Counted from the first letter of the stretch, positions 1 through 6,844 are shown. The stretch is 11,029 bases of DNA from an uncultured Corynebacterium sp. (GCF_946221935.1 NZ_CAMIGN010000022.1:1-11029); one strand, 5' to 3'. Numbers and translations are program-made. The notes: generated from the sequence alone by a model not told the origin.

Positions 1-818
1 TCGTCAACTTCGGCGCCTTCGTCGATCTCGGCGGTGTCGACGGCCTGGTTCACGTCTCCCAGCTGTCCTGGAAGCACATTGACCACCCGTCCGAGGTTGT
101 CGCAGTCGGCGACGAGGTCACCGTCGAGGTTCTGGATGTGGATCTGGACCGCGAGCGCGTGTCCCTGTCCCTGAAGGCAACCCAGGAAGACCCGTGGCGC
201 GTATTCGCACGCACCCACGCCATCGGCCAGATCGTGCCGGGCAAGGTCACCAAGCTGGTTCCGTTCGGCGCATTCGTCCGCGTCGAGGAGGGCATCGAGG
301 GCCTGGTTCACATCTCCGAGCTGGCCGAGCGCCACGTCGAGGTTCCGGATCAGGTTGTTGGCGTTGGCCAGGACGCAATGGTCAAGGTCATCGACATCGA
401 CCTGGAGCGTCGCCGCATCTCCCTGTCCCTGAAGCAGGCTGATGAGGACTACACCGAGGAGTTCGACCCGTCCAAGTACGGCATGGCTGACTCCTACGAC
501 GAGCAGGGCAACTACATCTTCCCGGAGGGCTTCGACCCGGAGACCAACGAGTGGCTCGAGGGCTACGACGAGCAGCGTCAGGCATGGGAGGCTCGCTACG
601 CAGAGTCCGAGCGTCGCCACCGCCTGCACACCGCTCAGATCGAGCGCAACCGCGCCGCAGCTGCCGAGGCCGCTGCCAACGGCGAGGGTGGCTACTCCTC
701 TGAGACTCAGACCGAGTCTGCACCGGCTTCCTCTGAGGCACCGGCTCAGGACGCTGGCACCCTGGCTTCCGATGAGCAGCTGGCTGCTCTGCGCGAGAAG
801 CTGGCCGGCGGCGAGTAA
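1..818 (+). CDS. rpsA: 30S ribosomal protein S1, 3' part
   Basis: This is the C-terminal 271 codons of ribosomal protein S1, which binds mRNA on the 30S subunit and helps place it for initiation. The frame is open from base 3 and continues from outside the window. Two S1 (OB-fold) repeats are visible: the first is cut at its start (VNFGAFVDLGGVDGLVHVS, ending VSLSLKAT), and the second is complete (GQIVPGKVTKLVPFGAFVRV to RRRISLSLKQA). The acidic tail after the last repeat (FDPSKYGMADSYDEQGNYIF, then an Ala/Glu/Ser-rich end) is typical of actinobacterial S1. Base composition is high-GC with strong codon bias (CTG, CGC, GAG), as expected for a highly expressed core gene and unlike the island further right. 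The stop is TAA at 816-818, with a terminator 65 bases downstream. The family call is secure. Confidence 0.97.
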   Translation, partial: VNFGAFVDLGGVDGLVHVSQLSWKHIDHPSEVVAVGDEVTVEVLDVDLDRERVSLSLKATQEDPWRVFARTHAIGQIVPGKVTKLVPFGAFVRVEEGIEGLVHISELAERHVEVPDQVVGVGQDAMVKVIDIDLERRRISLSLKQADEDYTEEFDPSKYGMADSYDEQGNYIFPEGFDPETNEWLEGYDEQRQAWEARYAESERRHRLHTAQIERNRAAAAEAAANGEGGYSSETQTESAPASSEAPAQDAGTLASDEQLAALREKLAGGE

Positions 819-882
819 ACCACTCGACACCGCTAGCAGGGACCGCTACTTAACCAGCTAGGTCCGCGCGCTAGGAACGCTT

Positions 883-916
883 AAAGGCATCCACTTCGGT
901 GGGTGCCTTTTTGTTT
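883..916 (+). terminator. Rho-independent terminator of rpsA
   Basis: A 12-base stem (AAAGGCATCCAC at 883-894 with GTGGGTGCCTTT at 899-910, one G-T pair) closes a TTCG tetraloop and runs into TTGTTTTT. This is a textbook intrinsic terminator for rpsA. The convergent gene ending at 936 lies 20 bases further on. The stem could also slow transcription arriving on the minus strand, but no T-run follows it on that side. Confidence 0.93.
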
Positions 917-935
917 TTCGTAGGTGCGCTTTTGG

Positions 936-1202
936 CTACAGCATCTGAATGACAGTGGCGGCGCCGATCGTAACCACAAGCATGATGGCTGCGATAATTG
1001 TCGAGCCCATCAGGATTTTGACGGTTCGCGGTGTCACACTCGGCTGATTTTCACCATGCCGGATAGCTTTGCCCGCGATATCCATGCGCAGCTTGTGCGC
1101 CTGCACGGCAGCGCGATGGTCCTTCTTTGCTGGCGTGGCGGTAGACGACGAGGGAGAAGCCGCAGGGGCGCTCTGTCCTACGTCGTGCTGTTGGATAGAC
1201 AT
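936..1202 (-). CDS. Small C-terminally anchored membrane protein
   Basis: This 88-residue protein is of unknown function. The first 60 residues are polar and rich in Ala, Ser and Pro, with several Lys/Arg/His. The last 25 (ILMGSTIIAAIMLVVTIGAA) form one membrane helix, so the protein is probably tail-anchored with its N-terminus in the cytoplasm. The ATG is preceded by AAAAGGAG, 6 bases upstream, which supports this start. It is the last gene of the minus-strand operon, 28 bases after the proline-rich lipoprotein. Its place beside a MinD-type ATPase and two lipoproteins suggests a part in the same envelope process. I do not recognise the family. Confidence 0.7.
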   Translation of the reverse strand: MSIQQHDVGQSAPAASPSSSTATPAKKDHRAAVQAHKLRMDIAGKAIRHGENQPSVTPRTVKILMGSTIIAAIMLVVTIGAATVIQML

Positions 1203-1230
1203 GGGGGCTCCTTTTAGCTTGGCGTCTGCC

Positions 1231-1596
1231 TTAAAGGTATGGCTTCAGCTCTGGTGGGAGTTGGATACGGATCTCTGGTGAATCATTCGCAGGCGGCCTG
1301 GGTGCTGGTGCCTTTGGAGCCTTGGGTGCTGGCTTCGCAGGAGGCTTAGAAGGAGGCGGGGCAGTTTCTGTTACCGTCTCTGGCTCCGCAGCTGGGGCCG
1401 GCGGGGGAGCTGGCTTGGGAGTTTCAGACTTGGTGCTCGGTGCCGTCACCTCTTCAGGTAGCTCAGGTACTTTGCCCAGTGGTGGTACTTCGTCATTCAC
1501 AGTCTGCTCTTTGGCATGACCCGGCGATTCGCATGCAGCTAGCGTGCCTGTAAGCGAAATCAAGAGCAGTGCGCTCGCAGTGTGAGTTTTCCTCAT
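1231..1596 (-). CDS. Proline-rich lipoprotein
   Basis: This is a 121-residue predicted lipoprotein. The start is placed at the ATG of 1596: it gives a clean type II signal peptide (MRKTHTASALLLISLTGTLA, then the lipobox Cys at residue 22) and follows AAGGAG. A longer in-frame frame reaching 1680 would put the signal peptide in the interior. The ATG overlaps the stop of the preceding gene by one base (TAATG), so the two are probably translationally coupled. The mature part is a Pro/Ala/Lys-rich stretch that could span the cell-wall layer, ending in a short conserved-looking tail (EIRIQLPPELKPYL). No catalytic domain is visible. It probably works outside the membrane with the transglycosylase-like lipoprotein encoded just upstream. 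Confidence 0.8.
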   Translation of the reverse strand: MRKTHTASALLLISLTGTLAACESPGHAKEQTVNDEVPPLGKVPELPEEVTAPSTKSETPKPAPPPAPAAEPETVTETAPPPSKPPAKPAPKAPKAPAPRPPANDSPEIRIQLPPELKPYL

Positions 1597-2267
1597 TAGC
1601 GTGAATACTCCTTGGCCTTTTTGTGCACAGCTTTTAAGAACACTGGGCTGGGGTTGAATTCTGAGACTGCTGTGGTCCACCCTTCTGGGCTGGTGAGGTC
1701 TCCCGCGCTACAAGTGATTTTCGCGGTGGTCAGGGCGGCGTCGTCGATGTTGTCCGGATTTGGCGCGTTGCCAGGTTCAGCGGCAGTGCCATATTGTTCC
1801 CAGCGCGAAGGCATGAGTTGCATTGGTCCCACCGGGATGTCCTTAGTGGAATCGCCGTCGATGTCTCCTCCGTCTGTATCGGGCACGGAGTTCTTGCCGC
1901 CAGCGGCAGGCGCAACGGCGCGTATAGGTTTGGAGGTCACGCCGTCTTCGTCGATGGTGGTGGAGTTTATTTGCCCATGTTGGGTCAGCACATCACCCAA
2001 AGCAGCTAGCGTTTGCCAGCCGACGGCGCAGCCTTGCTCCCGTTCCACGTTGTAGGCAGCGTATGCGTATGCCTGCAGCGCGCGCTCGGGGATGCGGTAG
2101 GGCTTTGCGCGCTCGGTAGCCCACTGCTTCATGGTATCCACTTGGGCGTGTTGTTCCGGCACAGGTGGTTCTAGGCGATCGGCGCAGCTGGAAAGGGTTG
2201 TAAAAGCAAGGAACCCGACGCCCAGCGCGGCCACCCCTCGGCCTACGAAGCTGCGTGACGGTGCCAC
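1596..2267 (-). CDS. Lytic-transglycosylase-like lipoprotein lacking the catalytic Glu
   Basis: This 223-residue lipoprotein has a signal peptide ending in the lipobox LSSC (Cys28). Residues 60-220 follow the actinobacterial lytic murein transglycosylase pattern: IPERALQAYAYAA, WQTLAALGDVLTQHGQ (84-99), DTDGGDIDGD, VGPMQLMPSRW (146-156), NIDDAALTTAKITC and a C-terminal FNPSPVFLKAV. In active members the second block reads like GxVESxHG, with Glu as the catalytic acid; here that place is Leu94 (DVLTQHG). The fold is probably kept and cleavage lost, so a peptidoglycan-binding or structural role is more likely. The start is GTG at 2267, preceded by AGGAGGA, and it overlaps the end of the ATPase gene by 25 bases. 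Such proteins commonly belong to envelope-spanning secretion or conjugation machines. Confidence 0.8.
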   Translation of the reverse strand: MAPSRSFVGRGVAALGVGFLAFTTLSSCADRLEPPVPEQHAQVDTMKQWATERAKPYRIPERALQAYAYAAYNVEREQGCAVGWQTLAALGDVLTQHGQINSTTIDEDGVTSKPIRAVAPAAGGKNSVPDTDGGDIDGDSTKDIPVGPMQLMPSRWEQYGTAAEPGNAPNPDNIDDAALTTAKITCSAGDLTSPEGWTTAVSEFNPSPVFLKAVHKKAKEYSR

Positions 2268-3613
2268 GAATCAAAGTCCTCCGCAACAATTGCTGCTAGT
2301 TCCATGTAGGCCTGCTTGGTTTCCTTGCTGATGCGGTCAAGATCAACCGTTGCGCCCTCAGAGAGGTGGCGGTCGAATGGAATGACGTGCACTGCGCGGG
2401 TGCGGCTACGGAAGTGTGCAATCAACTGATCCATATCGATCGTCGCATTTTCAGGGTGGGCCGCAGAGACGACCACCACAGAGTTTGCTGCGAGTTGTTC
2501 GTAGCCGTGCAGATTGAGCCAGTCCAAAGTGGCGGAGGCTGATTGAGCGCCATCAAGGGCAGGAGAGGTGACGAGCACCAAGGAATTGGCCAGCTCCAAC
2601 ACGCCGGACATTGCCGAGTGCATCAGCCCTGTTCCGCAGTCGGTGAGCATCACGTTGTAGTGGTGCTGCAGAATGTCGACCGCGTGGCGGTAGTCCTCAT
2701 CACTGAAGGATTCGGACACGGCGGGATCGCGCTCCGAGCCGATAACTTCCAAGCGAGACTTGGCCTGGGTAGTGAATTGGCGTATGGAGGCGTACTTTGA
2801 TGTGTCTTCTGCGTTGAGGAGGTCGCGGATCGTTGCCGGACCGGGGGCAGCCACACGCTGTGCTAGGGTGCCGAGGTCCGGGTTGGCATCTATGGCGATG
2901 ACGCGGTCGTGTCGGATGGAAGAGAAAACGCCACCCAATGCCACGGTGGTGGTGGTTTTGCCCACGCCACCCTTGAGCGACATCACGGCAATGCGGTAGT
3001 CGCCGCGCAGCGGACGGCGGATTTTCTCCAGGAGCTGATCGTGTTCAAGATCTTGCTGGGAGTCACCGACGTTCCAGTGTCCACCGGTGACGTTGTATAG
3101 CATTTTGCGCCATCCACTGCGCGGTGCCTTCTTGACAGCATTGACAAGGTTTGTCTGGTCCAATGCCGGCGGTGGCTTTAGGTCATATTCGGACGGTACA
3201 TGGTGCTTGCCGTGATTCAATGGGGCCTGCTGCGGCTGTGCCTGAGTCTGCTGTGGCTGAGTCTGCTGTGGCTGGGCCTGCTGAGGAGCTTCAGATGAAG
3301 CGGGAGAGCCTTGCGGGGCAGTGCCCTGCGGCGCTGTTCCTTGGGGAGGCTGAGGATACTCAGGGGAATCAGTAGTCACCTGGTTGGTTTGGTGACCTTC
3401 CTGAGGCTTGGATTCGTGAGCTTGCTGAGGCGCCGCAGGGACTTGCTGCTGACCGTCATTGGAAGAAGGGGAGGAAGTAGGAGACTCTGCAGCGGGCGGC
3501 TCTTGGGGCTGAGAAGGTTGTTGTGGTGGGGTGGCTGGTTGTGCTGGCGCACCATCACCAGTGAACTGGAGCCAAGAGGGCAGTCCTTCGTGGGATGGCT
3601 GGTTGGTTGACAC
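2243..3613 (-). CDS. Proline/glutamine-rich MinD/ParA-type ATPase (EspI-like)
   Basis: This is a 456-residue protein in two parts. Residues 1-150 are a low-complexity Pro/Gln/Ala/Ser tail with five-residue repeats. A linker with SGWRKMLYNVTGG follows, then a ParA/MinD P-loop ATPase. Walker A is LKGGVGKTTTT near residue 215, with the signature Lys before GGVGKT, and VIAIDANPDLGTL follows as the second conserved block. This architecture is that of EspI (Rv3876) and related MinD-like proteins of type VII secretion loci, and also occurs in actinobacterial conjugation clusters. I start it at the GTG of 3613, six bases after GAGGAG; an ATG at 3652 in the same frame has no comparable site. It heads the minus-strand operon and faces the second ParA-like gene. 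Which secretion system it serves cannot be told from this window. Confidence 0.85.
   Translation of the reverse strand: MSTNQPSHEGLPSWLQFTGDGAPAQPATPPQQPSQPQEPPAAESPTSSPSSNDGQQQVPAAPQQAHESKPQEGHQTNQVTTDSPEYPQPPQGTAPQGTAPQGSPASSEAPQQAQPQQTQPQQTQAQPQQAPLNHGKHHVPSEYDLKPPPALDQTNLVNAVKKAPRSGWRKMLYNVTGGHWNVGDSQQDLEHDQLLEKIRRPLRGDYRIAVMSLKGGVGKTTTTVALGGVFSSIRHDRVIAIDANPDLGTLAQRVAAPGPATIRDLLNAEDTSKYASIRQFTTQAKSRLEVIGSERDPAVSESFSDEDYRHAVDILQHHYNVMLTDCGTGLMHSAMSGVLELANSLVLVTSPALDGAQSASATLDWLNLHGYEQLAANSVVVVSAAHPENATIDMDQLIAHFRSRTRAVHVIPFDRHLSEGATVDLDRISKETKQAYMELAAIVAEDFDSWHRHAAS
3225..3346 (-). repeat. Two 15-base coding tandem repeats in the ATPase tail
   Basis: Two short repeat blocks lie inside the ATPase gene. 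One (about 3225-3288) has 15-base units encoding QPQQT/QPQQA; two adjacent units (CAGCCACAGCAGACT) are identical. The other (about 3303-3346) encodes PQGTA PQGTA PQGS, also with a 15-base period. Because the unit is a multiple of three, gain or loss of copies would change the tail length without breaking the frame. Confidence 0.85.
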
Positions 3614-3761
3614 TACGCACTCCTCGTGTACTTCACTCTTTGTTACCGACAACTTCTCTACGTATAACCCGTCCTATACTAATGTGTGTTGTGCAATTTG
3701 TGCTGTGTGTCCCCCACAGATGTGTTTGATTTGCTCTAGGCAGAATGGAAGAGATCGCTAG
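3614..3761. promoter_or_regulatory. Divergent intergenic promoter region
   Basis: This 148-base, relatively AT-rich gap separates two divergent genes and must hold promoters for both. On the plus strand TATACT at 3674-3679 is a fair -10 candidate, without a clear -35. On the minus strand the overlapping GTTATACGT is a weaker one. The ribosome binding site of the leftward gene is GAGGAG (3620-3625), and that of the rightward gene is GGAAGAG just before 3762. No clear operator palindrome was seen. Confidence 0.45.
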
Positions 3762-4574
3762 ATGAATTCCCCAAAGGTAGCTAACGCTGCACGAAGTGGA
3801 GGTTCGGGCTCGCTGGTCTCGGGGCGTAGCGTTTTCGGCAGGGCAGTGTGGGCTTCGCGGGTTGCACAGGCGCGGAGGTCTTCTTTAGTTGACACATCTA
3901 GGCCGATGGTTATTGCGGTGGCTTCCATTGACAACCGTATGCTGACTTCGCCTGTGACCGCTTTGGTTTCCATGATTGCCGAAGAGGTTTCTGAACTACC
4001 GATGGTAGTTCTGGACGCAGATGTGCAAGCTCAGCCAATGCGAGGACCGTTGGGGGCGTGGGCAGCGGGGGACGTTCTTGGGCTGGCGGCGACGGAACCG
4101 CTGGATCTGACCCGCAAGAAGATGGAGAACTTTGCGGATAGTTCCGGGGCAGTTCCGCTGTTGACGGCTTCGCAAGGTACTCAGGGGCAGATGGCTGCTG
4201 ATGTACTAGACACTGTGGTTAGTCGTGCTCAGCACAGGTGGCCAATTGTTGTGGTGAACTTGCCTTATACATGTGCTGGGGAGACCATTGCCGCGGGCAC
4301 AGCTATGGCGGATCATGTGCTGTTGGTGGCTGATAGACACCATGAACAGCATGGGTGGCTGTACCAGCCGGGTCACCACCTGACGGAGCTGGCACAGTCC
4401 AATAAGGTGACTGTTGTCAAGGTGGGGGCAGCTGCGGTGGATTTGCCGCAAGATACGGTGGTTCTGCCAAGCGTAGATGCTCATTCGACGAGCAGGTCGC
4501 GGATTGTTCCATCGACGAACCCGGAGGACGTGTCGATGTACCACCGTTTGCTCTCGAGAGTTTTCGGTAGTTGA
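3762..4574 (+). CDS. ParA/MinD-like protein with degenerate P-loop
   Basis: This 270-residue protein looks like a SIMIBI-class (MinD/ParA) ATPase relative. A basic N-terminal stretch is followed at about residue 48 by PMVIAVASIDNRMLTSPVTA, then LPMVVLDADVQAQPMRG. These match the first strand and P-loop, and the second strand with its DAD block. The P-loop sequence GGVGKT is replaced by SIDNRMLTSP, so ATP binding is doubtful. Later stretches (PIVVVNLPYT, ADHVLLVADRHHEQ) fit the remaining beta-strands of the fold. It is transcribed away from the EspI-like ATPase gene across a shared promoter region, so it is likely a partner or pseudo-ATPase of the same system. The start has GGAAGAG eight bases upstream. 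The fold assignment rests on pattern only. Confidence 0.72.
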   Translation: MNSPKVANAARSGGSGSLVSGRSVFGRAVWASRVAQARRSSLVDTSRPMVIAVASIDNRMLTSPVTALVSMIAEEVSELPMVVLDADVQAQPMRGPLGAWAAGDVLGLAATEPLDLTRKKMENFADSSGAVPLLTASQGTQGQMAADVLDTVVSRAQHRWPIVVVNLPYTCAGETIAAGTAMADHVLLVADRHHEQHGWLYQPGHHLTELAQSNKVTVVKVGAAAVDLPQDTVVLPSVDAHSTSRSRIVPSTNPEDVSMYHRLLSRVFGS

Positions 4575-4757
4575 GGCCCCTACACACCGCTAGTGGCTGA
4601 GAGATTCCCTAGCCGGTGCGGAGACCAGGGAGTAGAACGTGGCGCCGACCTGGTTTGGGACCAGTTGGCTGCTGTGGGTAGGGGGAGCGGCAATGCTAAA
4701 CAGCACCATTCCGTCCAGCTGATTGGTTTCTAGTGTGTCAGGACACAAGCTTCTGTG
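4575..4757. other. Junction between the GC-rich backbone and the toxin island
   Basis: Apart from the membrane-protein stump this stretch holds two inverted repeats. One is CACCGCTAG (4585-4593) with CTAGCCGGTG (4609-4618), with one bulged base. The other is TGTGTCAGGACACA (4734-4747), just beyond the end of the leftward immunity gene. Neither is followed by a T-run, so neither is a convincing terminator. Composition falls from here to the right, so an island boundary is likely near 4720-4757. Confidence 0.35.
4639..4722 (+). pseudogene. Stump of a membrane-protein gene
   Basis: A 27-codon frame begins at GTG 4639, six bases after AGGGAG, and reads MAPTWFGTSWLLWVGGAAML, ending at TGA 4720. 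The peptide looks like the start of a membrane segment. Its composition matches the GC-rich genes to the left, and it lies 64 bases after the ParA-like gene on the same strand. I read it as the 5' end of the next gene of that operon, cut where the accessory island begins. It could also be a genuine very small membrane protein, or chance. Confidence 0.4.
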
Positions 4758-5738
4758 TTAGTCGTCGAAGTCTGTTCCTGCCGCTTTAGCTCGCTTGAGT
4801 GTTCGTTGTAGGTCGTTGGTGTTGTTGAACAGATCAGTGAGTTGGGTGTGGAGTGGTTGGAGGGTTTCGGTGGTGCCGATGAGGCTGAACATGCCTGCGT
4901 CACTGTCGAATTCGATGCCGTCGGTGGTGATGTTTGCTTGTCGGAGTAGGTACTTGGCGAGGTTATCGAGGAAGTAGCCGTTGGGTGTGTGCCCTGCTTG
5001 TTCGATGACGCTGATTGCTTCTTCTGGCAGGGTGTCCATGGCGGCGAACAGGGTGGTCACGCTGTCGATTTCTGCGAGGTGGAAGAGTGGTTGGTCTTCT
5101 TGTTGTGCGTTGGTTGGCATTGTGTCGTGTTCCTGGCTTTCTGTGAGGTCGGGGTGTGCGGGGCGCGGGGTGTCGATTAGTCCGTAGTAGGCGAGTGCAT
5201 CTTCAAGAGCATACTCGATTTCACGATAGCCGCCTAGAACATCAGTCATAAAGTAAGTGCCTTCTGGGGCTTCATCCGTGGTGCCGCCTTGCGGCGGATT
5301 TGTGTCGTGGATGGTGTAGTTGATGATCCGTCTTTCCTTCGGTACCCACTCATTTTCTCTTGTTACGGGGACGAATGCTTGCTCCTCTGGTGACCAGAAA
5401 TCAGCGAGTGTGTAGTGGAAGTAGTTGTCAAAAGGGATGGTCTTAGGATGGCTTTTCGCTGGGATTCTTTGAAAAGGTCCGCCTTTTCTGAAGTCACTCT
5501 TGGCGATCTGAATTGGTGGAATAAGTAGTTCGTTCTTTTCGACGAGCGGAAACCATGATGTATCGGATGGGTCGCTGATGAGCGCGCGATAAGGGTGAAT
5601 CATTGCAGCCGCGCCGAAGAATGCCTCGGTGGAGGTGACGCCAACAGGGATGTAACCGAGTGTGGTTTTTATAAGGTAGAGCTGCCCAGCTTTCGGGCGG
5701 CTGCCTTTGGGAGCGTCGAGTACTAGTTTTAGTGCCAT
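4758..5738 (-). CDS. Two-domain immunity protein, Imm26-like plus Imm51-like
   Basis: This 326-residue protein is probably a fused pair of toxin-immunity domains acting in the cytoplasm. Residues 11-95 (RPKAGQLYLIKTTLGYIPVG, later LLIPPIQI and GGPFQRI) resemble Imm26. Residues 218-326 carry the hallmark pattern of Imm51: EQAGHTPNGYFLDNLAKYLL, IEFDSDAGMF, and a final AKAAGTDFDD. Between them lies a region (100-206) with no match I recognise. Met207 (base 5120) opens the second domain and has AGGA upstream, so a separate second product is possible. The gene follows a broken GIY-YIG toxin tip on the same strand, the usual toxin-then-immunity order; the 27-codon frame at 5743 lies between them. 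Its start at 5738 has GCGAGGT upstream. The Imm51 match is the firmer of the two; both are by eye. Confidence 0.72.
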   Translation of the reverse strand: MALKLVLDAPKGSRPKAGQLYLIKTTLGYIPVGVTSTEAFFGAAAMIHPYRALISDPSDTSWFPLVEKNELLIPPIQIAKSDFRKGGPFQRIPAKSHPKTIPFDNYFHYTLADFWSPEEQAFVPVTRENEWVPKERRIINYTIHDTNPPQGGTTDEAPEGTYFMTDVLGGYREIEYALEDALAYYGLIDTPRPAHPDLTESQEHDTMPTNAQQEDQPLFHLAEIDSVTTLFAAMDTLPEEAISVIEQAGHTPNGYFLDNLAKYLLRQANITTDGIEFDSDAGMFSLIGTTETLQPLHTQLTDLFNNTNDLQRTLKRAKAAGTDFDD

Positions 5739-5742
5739 GTTC

Positions 5743-5826
5743 TTAACGTACCTCGCTAGCGGATTGGTCTACCCAGTCCTTGCCCAAAGCCGTTGCTTTG
5801 TCATAGAACTCATGTCTTGGGTTCAT
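5743..5826 (-). CDS. Possible 27-residue small protein
   Basis: A short frame starts at ATG 5826 after AGGA and encodes MNPRHEFYDKATALGKDWVD and seven more residues. Its TAA lies four bases before the start of the two-domain immunity gene, and the ribosome binding site of that gene lies inside this frame. It is polar and not membrane-bound. It could be a leader peptide coupling translation into the immunity gene, or the surviving N-terminus of a deleted immunity protein. It could also be chance, but it fills the gap between toxin tip and immunity gene neatly. Confidence 0.35.
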   Translation of the reverse strand: MNPRHEFYDKATALGKDWVDQSASEVR

Positions 5827-5852
5827 ACTATTTATCCTATTTTCTAGGCTAC

Positions 5853-6193
5853 CTACCTTAGTAGTGATTCCCGTAGGCTTTTGCATTCCCAGTTTTCAAC
5901 TAGATGTTGTTGGACTCCGCGTGCTTCGTATTCTCCAAGTGGTGAGTTTCGATTGAGAAGGGCCATTCCGTCTTTTGGTCTGGCTATCGGGTGACCCAAC
6001 GCATGCTGCATGGCTCGTAGTCGAGGGTGTTTGGTAATGCCGACGTATGTCGTTTCGCCTGCTTTATTCATGTAGTAGTCACGGTGCTCCTTGGCGCAAT
6101 TAGCTTGTTAGCCAACAGCGCTCTACCCCGAGTGTATCGAGCCAGTACGCTGCGTGATCGCTATCGCCCTGGACACGAAGGTGCTAAATCTGT
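5853..6193 (-). pseudogene. Decayed polymorphic-toxin tip with GIY-YIG nuclease domain
   Basis: Reading leftward, the frame from about 6107 to the TAG at 5853 encodes most of a GIY-YIG (URI) nuclease. YYMNKAGETTYVGITKHPR supplies the GIY-like YY and the YVG of the YIG motif, with Arg and His following (RLRAMQH). EYEARGVQQHLVE then has the Glu and Gln of the late conserved helix. Nucleases of this family are common C-terminal DNA-cleaving tips of polymorphic toxins. There is no proper start: a TAA stands at 6108-6110. Upstream, in another frame, is a decayed copy of the Rhs-core end (6124-6193). So this is the broken end of a larger toxin gene, not an intact enzyme gene. The Met at 6071 lies inside the domain and is not a likely start. 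The fold is well supported; its functional state is surely dead. Confidence 0.78.
6124..6193 (-). repeat. Decayed copy of the Rhs-core end
   Basis: Read leftward from 6180 this encodes LRVQGDSDHAAYWLDTLGV. This aligns with LASAQGYVDQAAFWVDILGL of the better copy at 10846-10969: QG, D, AA, W, D and LG all match. The preceding bases read DLAPS in another frame, against LGLTPRLAS. It marks the point where a Rhs core once joined the GIY-YIG tip. Frameshifts separate all three pieces. Confidence 0.65.
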
Positions 6194-6844
6194 ACTCGTT
6201 AGTACAAAGGAGGATTCATCCGAATTTTTCGGGTGAAGAACTTCTAGCGGAGTATTACGGGCTAATTATCAAACACTTTGAACAATGTCCGATAATGGCC
6301 TGATGACTCTAATTTCCTAAACTATATCGTGTTATCAAGCTCCTGACCTTCTTGGTTCGGTTGGGAGGATGCGTATCGAGATTGAATTTGAGGAGGGGAA
6401 AATTCGGAAGAGGTTGTCATGTGGCGTCAGAGGCCTTGACCTTAGTTCTTCGAGTGGGGCTGTCGTGAGAAACTGTTCATCTACTCTGAATCTATCTTTA
6501 AATAGGGTCACAAAGCCCCTAGGTGTTTGTACATTTGTTTGGTTAGTTTTAGGGTTTTGTGGTCCGCGAGTAGTTGGATAAGCAAAGTGTTTGTAGTCTG
6601 TTCGTTGATGATGTTGCTGCTGTGATTATTTCGCAGCCTGATGTATCCCCATTTTATGGTCGCCGTAACAGACAAAAATTCCTTAAGCTTTTCAGTAGGG
6701 TTTAAATGTGGAATTTTCTTGCATGCAATACGATATGAAGTAGTTCCTTCGAGTTCGCAACTGGAACCGCTCTTCTGAGGTTGTTAATGAGGCGCTGGCG
6801 AAAAGTGTGGAAATGGAAGAGATAAGTTGTACTTCTCGCTGTGA
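6194..6844. other. AT-rich stretch with no convincing gene; probable decayed module
   Basis: About 650 bases lack a gene I can support. The plus strand has a 70-codon frame (6369-6581) with no protein-like pattern and a 43-codon frame ending near 6714. The minus strand is open without a good start for about 310 bases (about 6635 down to 6330), containing FVTLFKDRFRVDEQFLTTAP. That frame has protein-like composition and could be the tail of a dead immunity gene from another module. Composition is clearly more AT-rich than the left part of the window. No tRNA, CRISPR or insertion sequence was seen. Confidence 0.4.

Noticed and set aside
1614..1680. Upstream extension of the proline-rich lipoprotein to 1680
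   Set aside because: It would bury the signal peptide inside the protein and overlap the previous gene by 85 bases, whereas ATG 1596 has AAGGAG and a TAATG overlap.
829..4593. Shared ACACCGCTAG near 829 and near 4584 as possible attachment-site repeats flanking the locus
   Set aside because: Only ten bases agree and the flanks differ; this is within chance for a region of this size and no integrase is present.
4734..4747. Palindrome TGTGTCAGGACACA as a terminator
   Set aside because: Short stem with a two-base loop and no T-run on either strand.
6369..6581. Plus-strand 70-codon frame in the gene-poor stretch
   Set aside because: Composition and text do not look protein-like, and a minus-strand open frame covers the same bases. 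Kept only as part of the description of that stretch.
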